From positions 62,001-126,000 of the forward strand of contig DKQS01000007.1 of NCBI GenBank assembly GCA_002471825.1: a stretch of 64,000 nucleotides of DNA. The letters are read 5' to 3'. The stretch comes from Flavobacteriaceae bacterium UBA7302. GTDB lineage: Bacteria > Bacteroidota > Bacteroidia > Flavobacteriales > Flavobacteriaceae. This document shows positions 17,351 to 26,372 of this stretch, piece by piece. The number at the start of each line of letters is the position of its first letter. Within the stretch, counting starts at the first letter, position 1. A program made the position numbers and the translations under genes. The notes beneath the pieces are model-generated. The model was not told the DNA's origin. It did not search any database and worked only from the letters and a program-made list of their open reading frames with translations.

Positions 17351-18611
17351 TATTTTTGCTGACGTCGATTGGCTACTTATCTTCATCTATATCATCCTAA
17401 TCGGTTTTGGTTGGATGAATATTTATGCTGCCTCAAAAACAGCCGAAGTAAATGATGTTTTCAACTTCACCACCAAATACGGGAAACAAATGATTTGGAT
17501 TGCTTTGTGCATTCCCGTAATTGTGACGGTCCTTTTCTTTAACTCCAAATTCTACGAACAATTTGCGAGTATTCTCTACTTCATCGCTGTTTTATCCTTG
17601 TTGTTATTGTTTGTCTTTGGAAAGGAAATTAACGGTGCCAAATCTTGGTTCAACTTTGGTGTTATGGGACTTCAGCCCTCTGAATTTGCGAAATCCTGTA
17701 CGGCTTTGGCCGTCGCAAAACTGATGAGTGATCGACTCTACAATCTGGATCTAATCAAGAATCAGATTAAGGCTTTTATCATCATTTTTTTACCAGCTTT
17801 TTTGATTCTCTTACAGCCTGATGCAGGCTCGGCATTGATTTACTTTTCCTTCTTTTTTGTCTTAAATCGTGAAGGATTGACCATTCGTTATATTCTGCTG
17901 GGAATTGGCCTAATTCTAGGGTTTCTGCTCACCATTCTTTATGGCAAAACCATTACCATTATTTCACTTTTAGTAGTGCTTACCTTGTTCATCGGTTTGA
18001 TGGTTTACCAGCAAGGAAGTCGATTTTTGCGATTCCAATGGTACAAAGTAATCTTGTCTTACATCCTAGTGGCTGGTTACATTTTCGTGGTAAATTTTAC
18101 CTATAATTCAGTTTTCAAACAACATCATAGGGATCGATTTGAAGTCCTTTTAGGTTTGAAAGTTGACACCAAAAACATTGGTTACAACACCTATCAATCA
18201 GAATTGACCATTAGTTCTGGAGGAGCTTGGGGCAAGGGCTTTTTAAAAGGAGACATTACTCAGGGGAACTTTGTTCCTGAACAACATACTGACTATATTT
18301 TTAGTACAGTCGGAGAAGAATGGGGCTTTTTGGGGAGCACCTTGGTTATCGTTTTATTCATCGCCCTTATTTATAGAATCATTGCTCTTGCCGAGACCAA
18401 TCCGAATAAGTTTGGTCGCATCTATGGATATGGAGTTGCATCCATTTTATTTTTCCATTTGTTTGTCAATGTTGGGATGGTAATCGGCTTGCTTCCAACC
18501 GTCGGAATTCCTTTACCCTTTATAAGCTACGGAGGTTCTTCTTTATGGGGCTTCACCATACTCCTGTTCATTTTTATCCGATTGGACGCCCACAAATCTT
18601 ATGACTGGTAA
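17331..18611 (+). CDS. rodA: Rod shape-determining protein RodA (SEDS glycosyltransferase)
   Basis: 426 residues with about ten membrane helices and SEDS-family landmarks: GAKSWFNFGVMGLQPSEFAK, QPDAGSALIY, GKGFLKGDITQGNFVPEQHT and FISYGGSSLW. It polymerises peptidoglycan strands with PBP2. Translation must start at a non-ATG codon: the TTG at 17331 gives MRQEKNNIFADVDWLL, and the first ATG (17415) lies inside membrane helix 1 and would destroy it. The start overlaps mrdA by 20 bases, so it is probably translationally coupled. The gene closes the cluster and meets rpsT tail to tail. Confidence 0.96.
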   Translation: MRQEKNNIFADVDWLLIFIYIILIGFGWMNIYAASKTAEVNDVFNFTTKYGKQMIWIALCIPVIVTVLFFNSKFYEQFASILYFIAVLSLLLLFVFGKEINGAKSWFNFGVMGLQPSEFAKSCTALAVAKLMSDRLYNLDLIKNQIKAFIIIFLPAFLILLQPDAGSALIYFSFFFVLNREGLTIRYILLGIGLILGFLLTILYGKTITIISLLVVLTLFIGLMVYQQGSRFLRFQWYKVILSYILVAGYIFVVNFTYNSVFKQHHRDRFEVLLGLKVDTKNIGYNTYQSELTISSGGAWGKGFLKGDITQGNFVPEQHTDYIFSTVGEEWGFLGSTLVIVLFIALIYRIIALAETNPNKFGRIYGYGVASILFFHLFVNVGMVIGLLPTVGIPLPFISYGGSSLWGFTILLFIFIRLDAHKSYDW

Positions 18612-18624
18612 GGTAAAGTAAGAC

Positions 18625-18664
18625 CAAAAAAAAAAGCTCCAAACTTTCGTTTAGAGCTCTTTGA
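18625..18664. terminator. Bidirectional terminator between rodA and rpsT
   Basis: AAAGCTCcAAAC / GTTTaGAGCTCTTT around a TTTC loop, with a long A-run on the left and TTT on the right, so it can stop transcripts from both sides. Confidence 0.82.
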
Positions 18665-18679
18665 ATAATATTGTTAGGC

Positions 18680-18931
18680 TTACATTGCCGCAACTTTCTT
18701 AGTCAATTGAGACTTTAAGTTTGCTGCTTTGTTTTTGTGAATAATGTTACGCTTCGCTAATTTATCAAGCATTCCAATTACTCCAGGTAACTTTTCTTCA
18801 GCTTCCTTTTTGTCTTCTAAAGCGCGTAAATTTCTTACAGCATTTCTAGTTGTCTTATGCTGATATTTGTTACGTAATCTCTTCGCTTCGTTACTTCTAA
18901 CTCTCTTTAATGCTGACTTATGATTTGCCAT
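18680..18931 (-). CDS. rpsT: 30S ribosomal protein S20
   Basis: 83 residues, highly basic, with the S20 start ANHKSALKRVRSNEAKRLRNK and the helical body ending IIHKNKAANLKSQLTKKVAAM. S20 binds 16S rRNA early in small-subunit assembly. It lies 20 bases downstream of the tRNA-Glu gene on the same strand, so the two may share a primary transcript from the promoter at 19043-19072. Confidence 0.98.
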   Translation of the reverse strand: MANHKSALKRVRSNEAKRLRNKYQHKTTRNAVRNLRALEDKKEAEEKLPGVIGMLDKLAKRNIIHKNKAANLKSQLTKKVAAM

Positions 18932-18951
18932 GTAAACTTAATTTTTTCTAG

Positions 18952-19023
18952 TAGTCCGTACGGGAATCGAACCCGTGTTACCAGGATGAAAACCTGGCGT
19001 CCTAACCCCTAGACGAACGGACC
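18952..19023 (-). tRNA. tRNA-Glu (anticodon TTC)
   Basis: Reading the minus strand, all cloverleaf parts fit: acceptor GGTCCGT / ACGGACT (one G-T pair at the end), D-arm GTCTAGGGGTTAGGAC, anticodon stem CCAGG / CCTGG around TTTTCAT (anticodon TTC), T-arm ACGGG TTCGATT CCCGT, discriminator A. The 3' CCA is not encoded. A strong promoter lies just upstream. Confidence 0.97.
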
Positions 19024-19042
19024 ATGCGTTTTTATGCGGATG

Positions 19043-19072
19043 CAAATATACAACGTTTTTATATATCTACAA
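19043..19072 (-). promoter_or_regulatory. tRNA-Glu promoter
   Basis: On the minus strand: TTG, 19-base spacer, TATATTTG (exact -7 box), about 20 bases before the mature tRNA 5' end. One of the best consensus promoters in the window. Confidence 0.8.
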
Positions 19073-19091
19073 CATTATTCAATATTTTTTT

Positions 19092-20570
19092 CTAATAAGC
19101 TTTAGCGAATAAAACTCGCTGCTTGGAAGGCTTGCCAGTCAATACACAAACCCCATCTTCTAGCTTGCTATCATTAGGAATACAACGAATAGTTGCCTTG
19201 GTTAATTCCTTAATTCTATCTTCGGTTTCAGCCGTACCATCCCAATGTGCTGATACAAATCCGCCTTTTTCTTTGATTGCTTTTTTGAAATCTTCAAAGT
19301 TATCTACAACCGTTGTATGATTGGTTCTATAATCAATGGCTCGATTGTATAAATTTTCTTGAATTTGAATCAGCAAATCCTTTACAACATCAACAACCTC
19401 TTCTCGCTTCACGATCTGCTTTTCAAAAGTATCTCTTCGTGCCACTTCAAGAGTTCCGTTTTCCAAATCTCTTTTACCCATGGCAATTCGAACCGGCACA
19501 CCTTTCAATTCGTACTCCGCAAATTTTGCCCCAGGACGAAGGGTATCTCGATCGTCAAACTTCACAGAAATACCATTTCCTTTTAAAGCAGTTATAATTG
19601 GATCTAATTTTTCAGAAATCAAACGCAATTGCTCCTCACCTTTATAAATAGGAACAATTACCACTTGAATTGGAGCAAGTTTTGGAGGCAATACCAATCC
19701 GCTATCATCTGAATGCGTCATGATCAATCCACCAATCAATCGGGTCGAAACGCCCCATGAGGTTGCCCAAACGTATTCTTGTTTCCCTTCCTTAGAAGTA
19801 AACTTCACATCAAAGGCATTGGCAAAATTCTGACCTAAGAAATGACTTGTTCCTGCTTGAAGGGCTTTCCCATCTTGCATCAAAGCTTCGATGGTATAGG
19901 TTTCTAAGGCACCAGCGAATCGTTCGCTTTCGGTTTTTGCTCCGCGTACCACGGGCATCGCCATATATTGCTCCGCAAAAGTCGCATAGACTTCTTGCAT
20001 TTGCTTGGCTTCAGCAATAGCTTCCGCCTCTGTTGTATGCGCCGTATGACCTTCTTGCCATAAAAACTCTGCGGTACGCAAGAACAAACGAGTTCTCATT
20101 TCCCAACGCACCACATTGGCCCATTGGTTAATTAATAGTGGTAAATCTCTGTAGGATTGAATCCAACCTCTAAAGGTGTTCCAAATAATCGCCTCTGAAG
20201 TCGGACGAACAACAAGCTCCTCCTCTAGTCGTGCTTCAGGATCCACACGAAGCTTTCCTTCTTTTTCAGGATCATTTTGAAGTCTGTAATGCGTAACCAC
20301 AGCACATTCCTTAGCGAATCCTTCTGCATTTTTCTCCTCAGCTTCAAACAAACTTTTCGGCACAAACAAGGGAAAATATGCATTTTGATGACCTGTATCT
20401 TTAAACATGGTATCCAACTGCTGTTGCATTTTTTCCCAGATAGCATATCCATAGGGTTTAATTACCATACAGCCTCTAACTGCTGATGTTTCGGCAAGAT
20501 CTGCCTTAATCACCAATTCATTGTACCATTTCGAATAATCTTGCGATCTACTAGTTAACTTCTTACTCAT
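19092..20570 (-). CDS. proS: Prolyl-tRNA synthetase (short, archaeal/eukaryal type)
   Basis: 492 residues. Class II core motifs are visible (VRGCMVIKPYGYAIWEKMQ; VVRPTSEAIIWNTF; TRLFLRTAEFLWQEGHTAHT; TSWGVSTRLIGGLIMTHSDD), followed by an anticodon-binding domain (about 290-390) and a C-terminal zinc-type domain ending VLFAKAY. It lacks the roughly 180-residue editing insertion of the E. coli enzyme, marking the short archaeal/eukaryal type, usual for Bacteroidota. It charges tRNA-Pro. It lies upstream of tRNA-Glu on the same strand, but the tRNA has its own promoter. Confidence 0.96.
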   Translation of the reverse strand: MSKKLTSRSQDYSKWYNELVIKADLAETSAVRGCMVIKPYGYAIWEKMQQQLDTMFKDTGHQNAYFPLFVPKSLFEAEEKNAEGFAKECAVVTHYRLQNDPEKEGKLRVDPEARLEEELVVRPTSEAIIWNTFRGWIQSYRDLPLLINQWANVVRWEMRTRLFLRTAEFLWQEGHTAHTTEAEAIAEAKQMQEVYATFAEQYMAMPVVRGAKTESERFAGALETYTIEALMQDGKALQAGTSHFLGQNFANAFDVKFTSKEGKQEYVWATSWGVSTRLIGGLIMTHSDDSGLVLPPKLAPIQVVIVPIYKGEEQLRLISEKLDPIITALKGNGISVKFDDRDTLRPGAKFAEYELKGVPVRIAMGKRDLENGTLEVARRDTFEKQIVKREEVVDVVKDLLIQIQENLYNRAIDYRTNHTTVVDNFEDFKKAIKEKGGFVSAHWDGTAETEDRIKELTKATIRCIPNDSKLEDGVCVLTGKPSKQRVLFAKAY

Positions 20571-20718
20571 ACACTAAGAGTTTGGCATAAATATTGTTAT
20601 TTTTATAGCAAGGAACTTTTACGTTACCAATAGAGTTGACAAAACTACTACAAAATAACGATTGACCAAGTATGCGGGTCTAAATAAAAAAGTTGTCGAA
20701 CAATTAAAACAATTAGGT

Positions 20719-21753
20719 ATGAAATCAAACAAAATTACACGCAGATTGAAGGGAAGATTAGGCTTTTTGAGCCTTATGAGTTTGGTATTGATTTCATGCG
20801 GATCATACCAAAACGTCATGAATGATGACGGTATTTACAGCGATGAAGTTTGGGTAAAGAAAGAAAGAACCAAGAAAGTCGTTGTAGTTGATAATGATGA
20901 CGATTACAAAGAGTACGAAGATAATTACTTCTCTAGAAGGCTTTCTGAATTGGAAGCTATTGAAACAGACGAAATTTTTACGGATGTCAATGACTATCGC
21001 TCTCATGATACCATCAATCAAAACCAGCTTGACTCCAATAGCAATCAGCCTTGGGGATATGGTGGTGAGCAAACCATTGTAAACATCAACTTGAATCCTG
21101 ATCCATTTTGGTACGGAAATGCCTTTGGTCCTTGGAACTGGGGCTTTTATGACTGGGGTTGGGGATGGAACAATTGGGGTTGGAATAATTGGGCTTGGTC
21201 TCCTTGGCGATGGAACCGTTGGGGCGTTGGCAATCCTTATTGGGGTTGGGGATGGAACAATTGGAGATGGAATCGATGGGGTTGGAACCGTTGGGGTTGG
21301 AACAACTGGGCCTGGAATAACAACTGGGGATGGAACAACGGCTTTAACAGAAATCGTTACTATGGTAGACGTTTGGCGAATAATACCACCAATAGAAGGT
21401 ATAATTCTATAACCACTCGAAATAGAAACTTCAATTCAAATCGAAGAGGAAATACGAGAATTCGTGGAAACTCGAATACCATTCGTAGAAATGGCAGAAC
21501 CATTAACTCCAATCGAAGAGGAAATTCTACGATACGTAGAAATGGAAACACAATTCGAAGAAACAATTCCAACATTAGACGAGGTAACAATCGTGGAAAT
21601 TCAAATGTTCGAAGAGGATCAACCATTCGAAGAAGTGGTTCTAGTCGAAATGTAAGGTCCAGATCAAGTGGAAGAAGCATTAATCGTTCTCGTGGAACTC
21701 GAAGTTCGTCACGCAGTAGTCGTGGAACATCATCGAGAAGAGGAAGAAGATAG
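20719..21753 (+). CDS. Lipoprotein with Trp-Gly-Asn repeats and Arg/Asn/Ser-rich tail
   Basis: 344 residues from the ATG at 20719, which gives a lipoprotein signal (LSLMSLVLISC, Cys27); an upstream TTG at 20662 is less likely. After a short acidic stretch (residues about 55-100) come two low-complexity blocks: about residues 130-205 is built from WGW/NNW/WNRWGW repeats, and about 210-344 is dominated by Arg, Asn, Ser and Gly (SNRRGN, TIRRNG, SRSSRG). The product would be an extremely basic, aromatic, probably disordered outer-membrane lipoprotein. Similar annotated neighbours of FadL porins exist in Flavobacteriia, but no function is known to me. The base composition (G-rich TGG runs) differs from its surroundings because of the repeats. 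Confidence 0.82.
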   Translation: MKSNKITRRLKGRLGFLSLMSLVLISCGSYQNVMNDDGIYSDEVWVKKERTKKVVVVDNDDDYKEYEDNYFSRRLSELEAIETDEIFTDVNDYRSHDTINQNQLDSNSNQPWGYGGEQTIVNINLNPDPFWYGNAFGPWNWGFYDWGWGWNNWGWNNWAWSPWRWNRWGVGNPYWGWGWNNWRWNRWGWNRWGWNNWAWNNNWGWNNGFNRNRYYGRRLANNTTNRRYNSITTRNRNFNSNRRGNTRIRGNSNTIRRNGRTINSNRRGNSTIRRNGNTIRRNNSNIRRGNNRGNSNVRRGSTIRRSGSSRNVRSRSSGRSINRSRGTRSSSRSSRGTSSRRGRR

Positions 21754-21783
21754 AATGGCTTCACTCAATTAAACAATTATCTT

Positions 21784-23166
21784 ATGAAGAAAATTTTACT
21801 AACTGCGATGTTTATCGCCATGGGAATTGTATCCCATTCCCAATCTTTAGGATATCAAGATTTAGCGCTATTGTTTTCACAAAATCAGCAACAAGGGACA
21901 GCTCGTTTTACCGCCATGGGAGGTGCGTTCGGAGCATTGGGTGGAGATGTTTCTGCACTAAATATCAATCCGGCTGGATTGTCTGTATTCAATCAGAGTG
22001 TGCTAACGGGAACCTTTAATTCAAGAAGCACCGAAACAGCTTCTTTGTATTACGGATCTGGATTGACTACACAAAATGAATTCATCAATCTATCGCAATT
22101 GGGTGCTGTATTGGTATTTGATAGCTCTTACACTTCAGATTGGAATAAATTCGCCTTGGGATTTAATTATAGAGTCACCAACGATTTTAACGGTAACTTT
22201 TCAGCATCAGGAAATAGTGGTGTTGCTACTTTCACCGAATTTCCTTTGGACCAAAATGCCACTCCAATTCAGTATACAAACGCAGAAAATCAATTTTTTA
22301 ACAACCGATACAACGGTGAGCTCAGCGAGTTGAGCGTTGGCTTTTCTGCTGTTCATCAAAACAAATTGTTTGTAGGAGTTGGTTTGAACTTCGCAGACTT
22401 GAACTTTAGCCAGCAGGCTACTTTGAATGAGCGAAATCGAGATGCCAATGGTAATAGTTTAGAAGCCCGTCTATACCAGGAGAATTTTACAACTGGGGTA
22501 GGTTTTTCAGCCAACTTCGGATTTATTTACAAGGCCCACAAAAACTTCAGATTTGGATTGTCTTACCAGACGCCTACTTGGTTCTCTGAAATGTTCGAGG
22601 AATCCAACATTGTAAATAATGATGGATATTTTGGAGACACTCAAATAACAGTAAGCAACGATAACAACATTTACGACAACTTGGTTGGCATTGCCTTACC
22701 GGTGCAAAGTCTTTTTTATCGATTGCGAACACCAGGGAAGTTGACAGCAAGTGCTGCCTTGATTGTTGGGAAATTCGGCTTAATCAGTGTTGACTACTCC
22801 AATCGATTTTTTAACGGCATGAGGTTATCGCTTGATGATTTTACTGCAGAGAATCAATTCTTTCAAAACGAATTACGAAATACCAACAACCTAAATATTG
22901 GAACAGAATGGAGATTTGATCGATTTAGCATTCGAGGTGGATACATGTATGCGCAAAGTCCAGATCGTTTGGCTATTGATTCAGATGATTTGAAATCATA
23001 TTCAGCAGGAATCGGTTACAATTTTGGAAACTTTAGACTAGATTTCTCATACAGCGATAGCAATCAAACCTCCGTGTATAATTTCTATCCCGGATTCAAT
23101 GTCAATTCGGCAAACCTCACTACCAACAATCAATTTTTTACAGGTAGTGTCACCATTAATTTATAG
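21784..23166 (+). CDS. Outer-membrane porin, OmpP1/FadL/TodX family
   Basis: 460 residues with a signal peptide (to about residue 20). The N-terminal segment SLGYQDLALLFSQNQQQGTA followed by RFTAMGGAFGALGGDVSALNINPAGLSVF is the family signature: a short plug followed by the FadL barrel. The remainder shows alternating strands with aromatic girdles and ends in a typical barrel strand (GSVTINL). The family moves hydrophobic molecules such as fatty acids or aromatics across the outer membrane; the substrate here is unknown. It begins 30 bases after the Trp/Arg-rich lipoprotein and likely shares its message. Confidence 0.9.
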   Translation: MKKILLTAMFIAMGIVSHSQSLGYQDLALLFSQNQQQGTARFTAMGGAFGALGGDVSALNINPAGLSVFNQSVLTGTFNSRSTETASLYYGSGLTTQNEFINLSQLGAVLVFDSSYTSDWNKFALGFNYRVTNDFNGNFSASGNSGVATFTEFPLDQNATPIQYTNAENQFFNNRYNGELSELSVGFSAVHQNKLFVGVGLNFADLNFSQQATLNERNRDANGNSLEARLYQENFTTGVGFSANFGFIYKAHKNFRFGLSYQTPTWFSEMFEESNIVNNDGYFGDTQITVSNDNNIYDNLVGIALPVQSLFYRLRTPGKLTASAALIVGKFGLISVDYSNRFFNGMRLSLDDFTAENQFFQNELRNTNNLNIGTEWRFDRFSIRGGYMYAQSPDRLAIDSDDLKSYSAGIGYNFGNFRLDFSYSDSNQTSVYNFYPGFNVNSANLTTNNQFFTGSVTINL

Positions 23167-23173
23167 TTACAGG

Positions 23174-23207
23174 AAACCTTTGAAAATCAAATTCAAAGGT
23201 TTTTTTA
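23174..23207 (+). terminator. Terminator after the FadL-type porin
   Basis: Perfect 11-base stem AAACCTTTGAA / TTCAAAGGTTT, 7-base loop, then T-run. Confidence 0.9.
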
Positions 23208-23245
23208 TGCTTCAAAATCAAGGGGGATTTTTGCAAATTTTACCG

Positions 23246-23253
23246 TAATTTTG
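23246..23253 (+). promoter_or_regulatory. -7 box for the nfu-menG-porT group
   Basis: TAATTTTG, exact match, followed by CAACC and the ATG 17 bases later. Confidence 0.6.
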
Positions 23254-23270
23254 CAACCTAAATTGAAATC

Positions 23271-24176
23271 ATGCAAGAGATTCACGTAAGTATTCAAGAA
23301 ACTACCAACGATAGTATCCTAAAATTCAATTGCAACCAATTATTAATCAAAGGAGGAAGCTATGAATTTGCCAATATTGACGAGGCCAAGAATTCGCCAT
23401 TAGCCCAACAGTTGTTTTACCTTCCTTTTGTTAAAAAGGTGTATGTAACTGCAAATTTTATTGCCATCCAGCGCTATGACATTGTACAATGGATAGACGT
23501 TCAAGAAGAAGTTAGAACGCAGATAGAAAACTATCTTAAAGAAGGGAATGTAGTGATTAATGAAAGTGTTGCTTCATCTAAAAAAGAGCCCATTGAAGTT
23601 TATGCGGAGTCGACACCGAATCCGGCCGTAATGAAATTCGGAGTGAACAAAGTATTGACAGAAGATTTGATTGAGTTCAAAAACATCGATGAAGCAAGTA
23701 AAGCTTCTCCTTTGGCGACAGCCCTATTCAATTTCCCGTTTATCAAGGAAGTCTTTATCTCAGACAACTATATATCCATCACAAAATTTGATATGGTGGA
23801 ATGGAATGATATTTTCTCTGAAGTACGCTCTTTCATTCGAAAGTATTTGCAAGACAACAAACCTGTGATTACCAAAAAGGTAGCTCCAAAAAAGGAAAAA
23901 GAACTTCCTAAAGTTGGCCAAAATGTGGTTTTAGAAGGCACTTCTTCGAAGATTGTTGAAATACTAGATGAATACATCAAACCGGCGGTTGCGAGTGACG
24001 GTGGAAATATTGCTTTTCAATCTTATGATCAGGAAAACAAGGTGGTAAGTGTAATCCTTCAAGGAGCTTGCAGTGGTTGCCCATCTTCTACGGCTACGCT
24101 TAAAAACGGAATTGAAAATCTCTTAAAAGAAATGCTACCCAATCAAATCAATGAGGTAGTTGCCATTAACGGATAA
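23271..24176 (+). CDS. NifU-family Fe-S scaffold/carrier protein with tandem Nfu N-domains
   Basis: 301 residues. Two consecutive Nfu_N-type domains (about 1-85 and 105-190) share the pattern NFPFIKEVFISDNYISITK / YLPFVKKVYVTANFIAIQR. A linker leads to a C-terminal NifU domain with the cluster-binding GACSGCPSS (Cys267 and Cys270) and IKPAVASDGGNIAFQSYD. Nfu proteins carry 4Fe-4S clusters to target enzymes in the cytoplasm. The duplicated N-domain is a Bacteroidota arrangement as far as I know. It lies 2 bases before menG. Confidence 0.92.
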   Translation: MQEIHVSIQETTNDSILKFNCNQLLIKGGSYEFANIDEAKNSPLAQQLFYLPFVKKVYVTANFIAIQRYDIVQWIDVQEEVRTQIENYLKEGNVVINESVASSKKEPIEVYAESTPNPAVMKFGVNKVLTEDLIEFKNIDEASKASPLATALFNFPFIKEVFISDNYISITKFDMVEWNDIFSEVRSFIRKYLQDNKPVITKKVAPKKEKELPKVGQNVVLEGTSSKIVEILDEYIKPAVASDGGNIAFQSYDQENKVVSVILQGACSGCPSSTATLKNGIENLLKEMLPNQINEVVAING

Positions 24177-24178
24177 TT

Positions 24179-24907
24179 ATGCAGAAAGAGGTTAAACCTT
24201 ACAAGGATTCTTCGTTAAGTAAAAAGGAGCAAGTTACAGAAATGTTCAACTCCATTTCTAAGAACTATGACGGATTGAATCGTGTCATATCTTTAGGAAT
24301 AGACATGAAATGGCGAAAAAAAGTAGTTTCGATTGTTGGAGAAAACAATCCGAAACAGATTCTTGACATCGCAACTGGAACGGGCGATTTGGTGCTTATG
24401 ATGGCCAAGTTGAATCCAGATCGCATTGTAGGATTGGATATTTCTCCAGGCATGTTGGAAGTCGGAAAAGAAAAAGTTAAAAAGGCCAATCTTGATGAAA
24501 TTGCTGAAATGGTTGTTGGCGACTCTGAAGCCTTGCCTTTTGAAGACAAAACCTTTGACGCTATTACTGTATCCTTTGGAGTTCGGAATTTCGGAAATCT
24601 GGATCAAGGACTGAAAGAAATTTGTAGAGTGCTAAAGGATGATGGTGTGCTAGTCATTCTAGAAACCTCCAATCCGACCAAATTCCCGGTGAAACAGGGT
24701 TATAAGTTTTACACGAATTATGTATTACCAACCATTGGAAAATTGTTCTCCAAAGACAAAGTAGCCTACAACTATCTCTCTGAGTCGGCAAATGCCTTCC
24801 CATTTGGAGAAGCCTTCAACAATATTTTGAGGAAAAACGGGTTTAACAATACCAAACACGAACCAGTAACATTTGGTTCGGCAACAATTTATACAGCCAA
24901 GAAGTAA
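24179..24907 (+). CDS. menG: Demethylmenaquinone methyltransferase
   Basis: 242 residues of the UbiE/MenG family: start motif VTEMFNSISKNYDGLNRVIS, SAM-binding ILDIATGTGDLVLMM, the segment FDAITVSFGVRNFGN and an end region FGSATIYTAKK. It performs the last methylation in quinone synthesis; Bacteroidota use menaquinone, so menG is the better symbol (also written ubiE). It is nested between nfu and porT with gaps of 2 and 3 bases. Confidence 0.96.
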   Translation: MQKEVKPYKDSSLSKKEQVTEMFNSISKNYDGLNRVISLGIDMKWRKKVVSIVGENNPKQILDIATGTGDLVLMMAKLNPDRIVGLDISPGMLEVGKEKVKKANLDEIAEMVVGDSEALPFEDKTFDAITVSFGVRNFGNLDQGLKEICRVLKDDGVLVILETSNPTKFPVKQGYKFYTNYVLPTIGKLFSKDKVAYNYLSESANAFPFGEAFNNILRKNGFNNTKHEPVTFGSATIYTAKK

Positions 24908-24910
24908 GCA

Positions 24911-25609
24911 ATGTTCAAAAGGTTATTCGTTCTATTTTTTGTTTTTTGTTTTGTTTTCAATGCAACATCTCAACGTCGACGTGTGGAAAACTTACCCACT
25001 TTTGACGACCGTAAAATTCACTATGGTTTCTATTTGGGGTTGAATCAAAATGATTTTAAGGTTGATTTGCGGAATAGCAACTATCCTGATGCCGCCATTT
25101 CAGTAGATGCAACTGCGGGCTTTAACGTAGGATTGATTGCCGACCTCAGATTGCACAAGAACTTGAATTTACGTTTTGAACCTGGATTGATCAGTAATTC
25201 CAAACGCATTTATTTTACTCATTTAAGCACCCCTAGAGACAGTGTTCGTGAAATTGGTTCTACCTATTTACACGTACCTTTGGTTTTAAAGTTTAGCACT
25301 GACAAGTATCGAAATATCAGACCTTACATTTTAGGCGGAATTGCGTACGATCATAACTTTTCAAGCAACGAGGCAAATCAAGATGACAACTCTGCTGGAC
25401 AGTTTCGAATGCGATCTTCAAACTTCACCTATGAGGTTGGTGTCGGTTGCGATATATATCTATCCTTCTTTAAATTTTCACCATCCATCCGAGGGGTCTT
25501 TGCCATCAATAATGAAATTGTGTACGACAACGATGCGAATAGTCAATGGACCTCACCCGTAAACTTTATGGGGACACGAGGAATCTTCCTCAATTTTGCA
25601 TTTGAGTAA
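24911..25609 (+). CDS. porT: PorT-family protein (type IX secretion / gliding)
   Basis: 232 residues with a signal peptide (to about residue 20, ends ATSQ) and an eight-strand-type beta barrel (RKIHYGFYLGLNQNDFKVDL; LRFEPGLISNSKRIYF; YLHVPLVLKFSTDKYRNIRP; YILGGIAYD). The RRRVENLPTFDDRKIHYGFY start and the position directly after menG and before a SpoU methyltransferase and a TamA-like lipoprotein match the F. johnsoniae porT locus as I remember it. PorT is needed for type IX secretion. It meets the next gene tail to tail with 1 base between. Confidence 0.87.
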   Translation: MFKRLFVLFFVFCFVFNATSQRRRVENLPTFDDRKIHYGFYLGLNQNDFKVDLRNSNYPDAAISVDATAGFNVGLIADLRLHKNLNLRFEPGLISNSKRIYFTHLSTPRDSVREIGSTYLHVPLVLKFSTDKYRNIRPYILGGIAYDHNFSSNEANQDDNSAGQFRMRSSNFTYEVGVGCDIYLSFFKFSPSIRGVFAINNEIVYDNDANSQWTSPVNFMGTRGIFLNFAFE

Positions 25610-25610
25610 C

Positions 25611-26342
25611 TTAGGATTTTCGTTTAAACTCGCTCAAACAAACTGCTGTGGCAGTAGCAACGTTTAAACTTTCAGTTTTTTGCACATCACCAAACTGTGG
25701 AATGGCGATTTTCCGATCAGCCAACTGTAGAATTGCATCGCTGATACCGTTTGCCTCATTTCCCATGACCAAAACACCTTTTTCAGAAAGCTCGGAACTG
25801 TAGATATTTTCACCATTCATCTGTGTGCAATAGATTGGGACATTGAGATTTTTTAGAGATTCATTCAAATCGACATAATGTAAATTCACTCGAGTTAATG
25901 ACCCCATGGAAGCCTGAACTACTTTCTGATTGTAAGCATCTACCGTATCTTTTGAACACAACAAATGTTCGATTCCGAACCAATCACACAACCGAATTAT
26001 AGTACCTAGATTCCCTGGATCATTTATGGCGTCAAGTGCTAAAATCAATTGCGATGTATCAATAAGACTTGGTTCGGGAATTTCAAAAACACCAAGAATT
26101 TTATTGGGTGTTTTTAAGGAGCTTATTCGTTTTAATTCAGCTTCAGAAATAATCTGAACTTGGTCTCTCGGAACATCAAAGTTCAAATCTTCTGTACAAA
26201 ACAGACGATGCAAGCATAGTGTGGAGTTCAACAGTTCGTTGACTACTTTAATACCTTCAGCAATGAATAATTGATGCTTTGTTCTATATTTTTTTTGACC
26301 AAGACTCGTTATTAGTTTTAGTTGGTTTTTAGATAAGCTCAT
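25611..26342 (-). CDS. SpoU/TrmH-family RNA 2'-O-methyltransferase
   Basis: 243 residues from the ATG at 26342 (MSLSKNQLKLITSLGQKKYR), chosen because family members start so and because longer readings run into the divergent promoter. An N-terminal substrate-binding domain (HQLFIAEGIKVVNELL) precedes the knotted SPOUT domain, with the motifs ALDAINDPGNLGTIIRLCDWFG, VLVMGNEANGISD and IPQFGDVQKTESLNVATATAV. It probably methylates a ribose in rRNA (RlmB-like) or tRNA; which one cannot be told here. Convergent with porT, divergent from tamL. Confidence 0.93.
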   Translation of the reverse strand: MSLSKNQLKLITSLGQKKYRTKHQLFIAEGIKVVNELLNSTLCLHRLFCTEDLNFDVPRDQVQIISEAELKRISSLKTPNKILGVFEIPEPSLIDTSQLILALDAINDPGNLGTIIRLCDWFGIEHLLCSKDTVDAYNQKVVQASMGSLTRVNLHYVDLNESLKNLNVPIYCTQMNGENIYSSELSEKGVLVMGNEANGISDAILQLADRKIAIPQFGDVQKTESLNVATATAVCLSEFKRKS

Positions 26343-26372
26343 TAATCTGACTGTATTAATTTTTTTACCATT

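Noticed and set aside
21119..21764. Open frames in all phases across the Trp/Arg repeats (both strands)
   Set aside because: They arise from the low-complexity repeats of the lipoprotein gene; only the frame with the lipoprotein signal makes biological sense.
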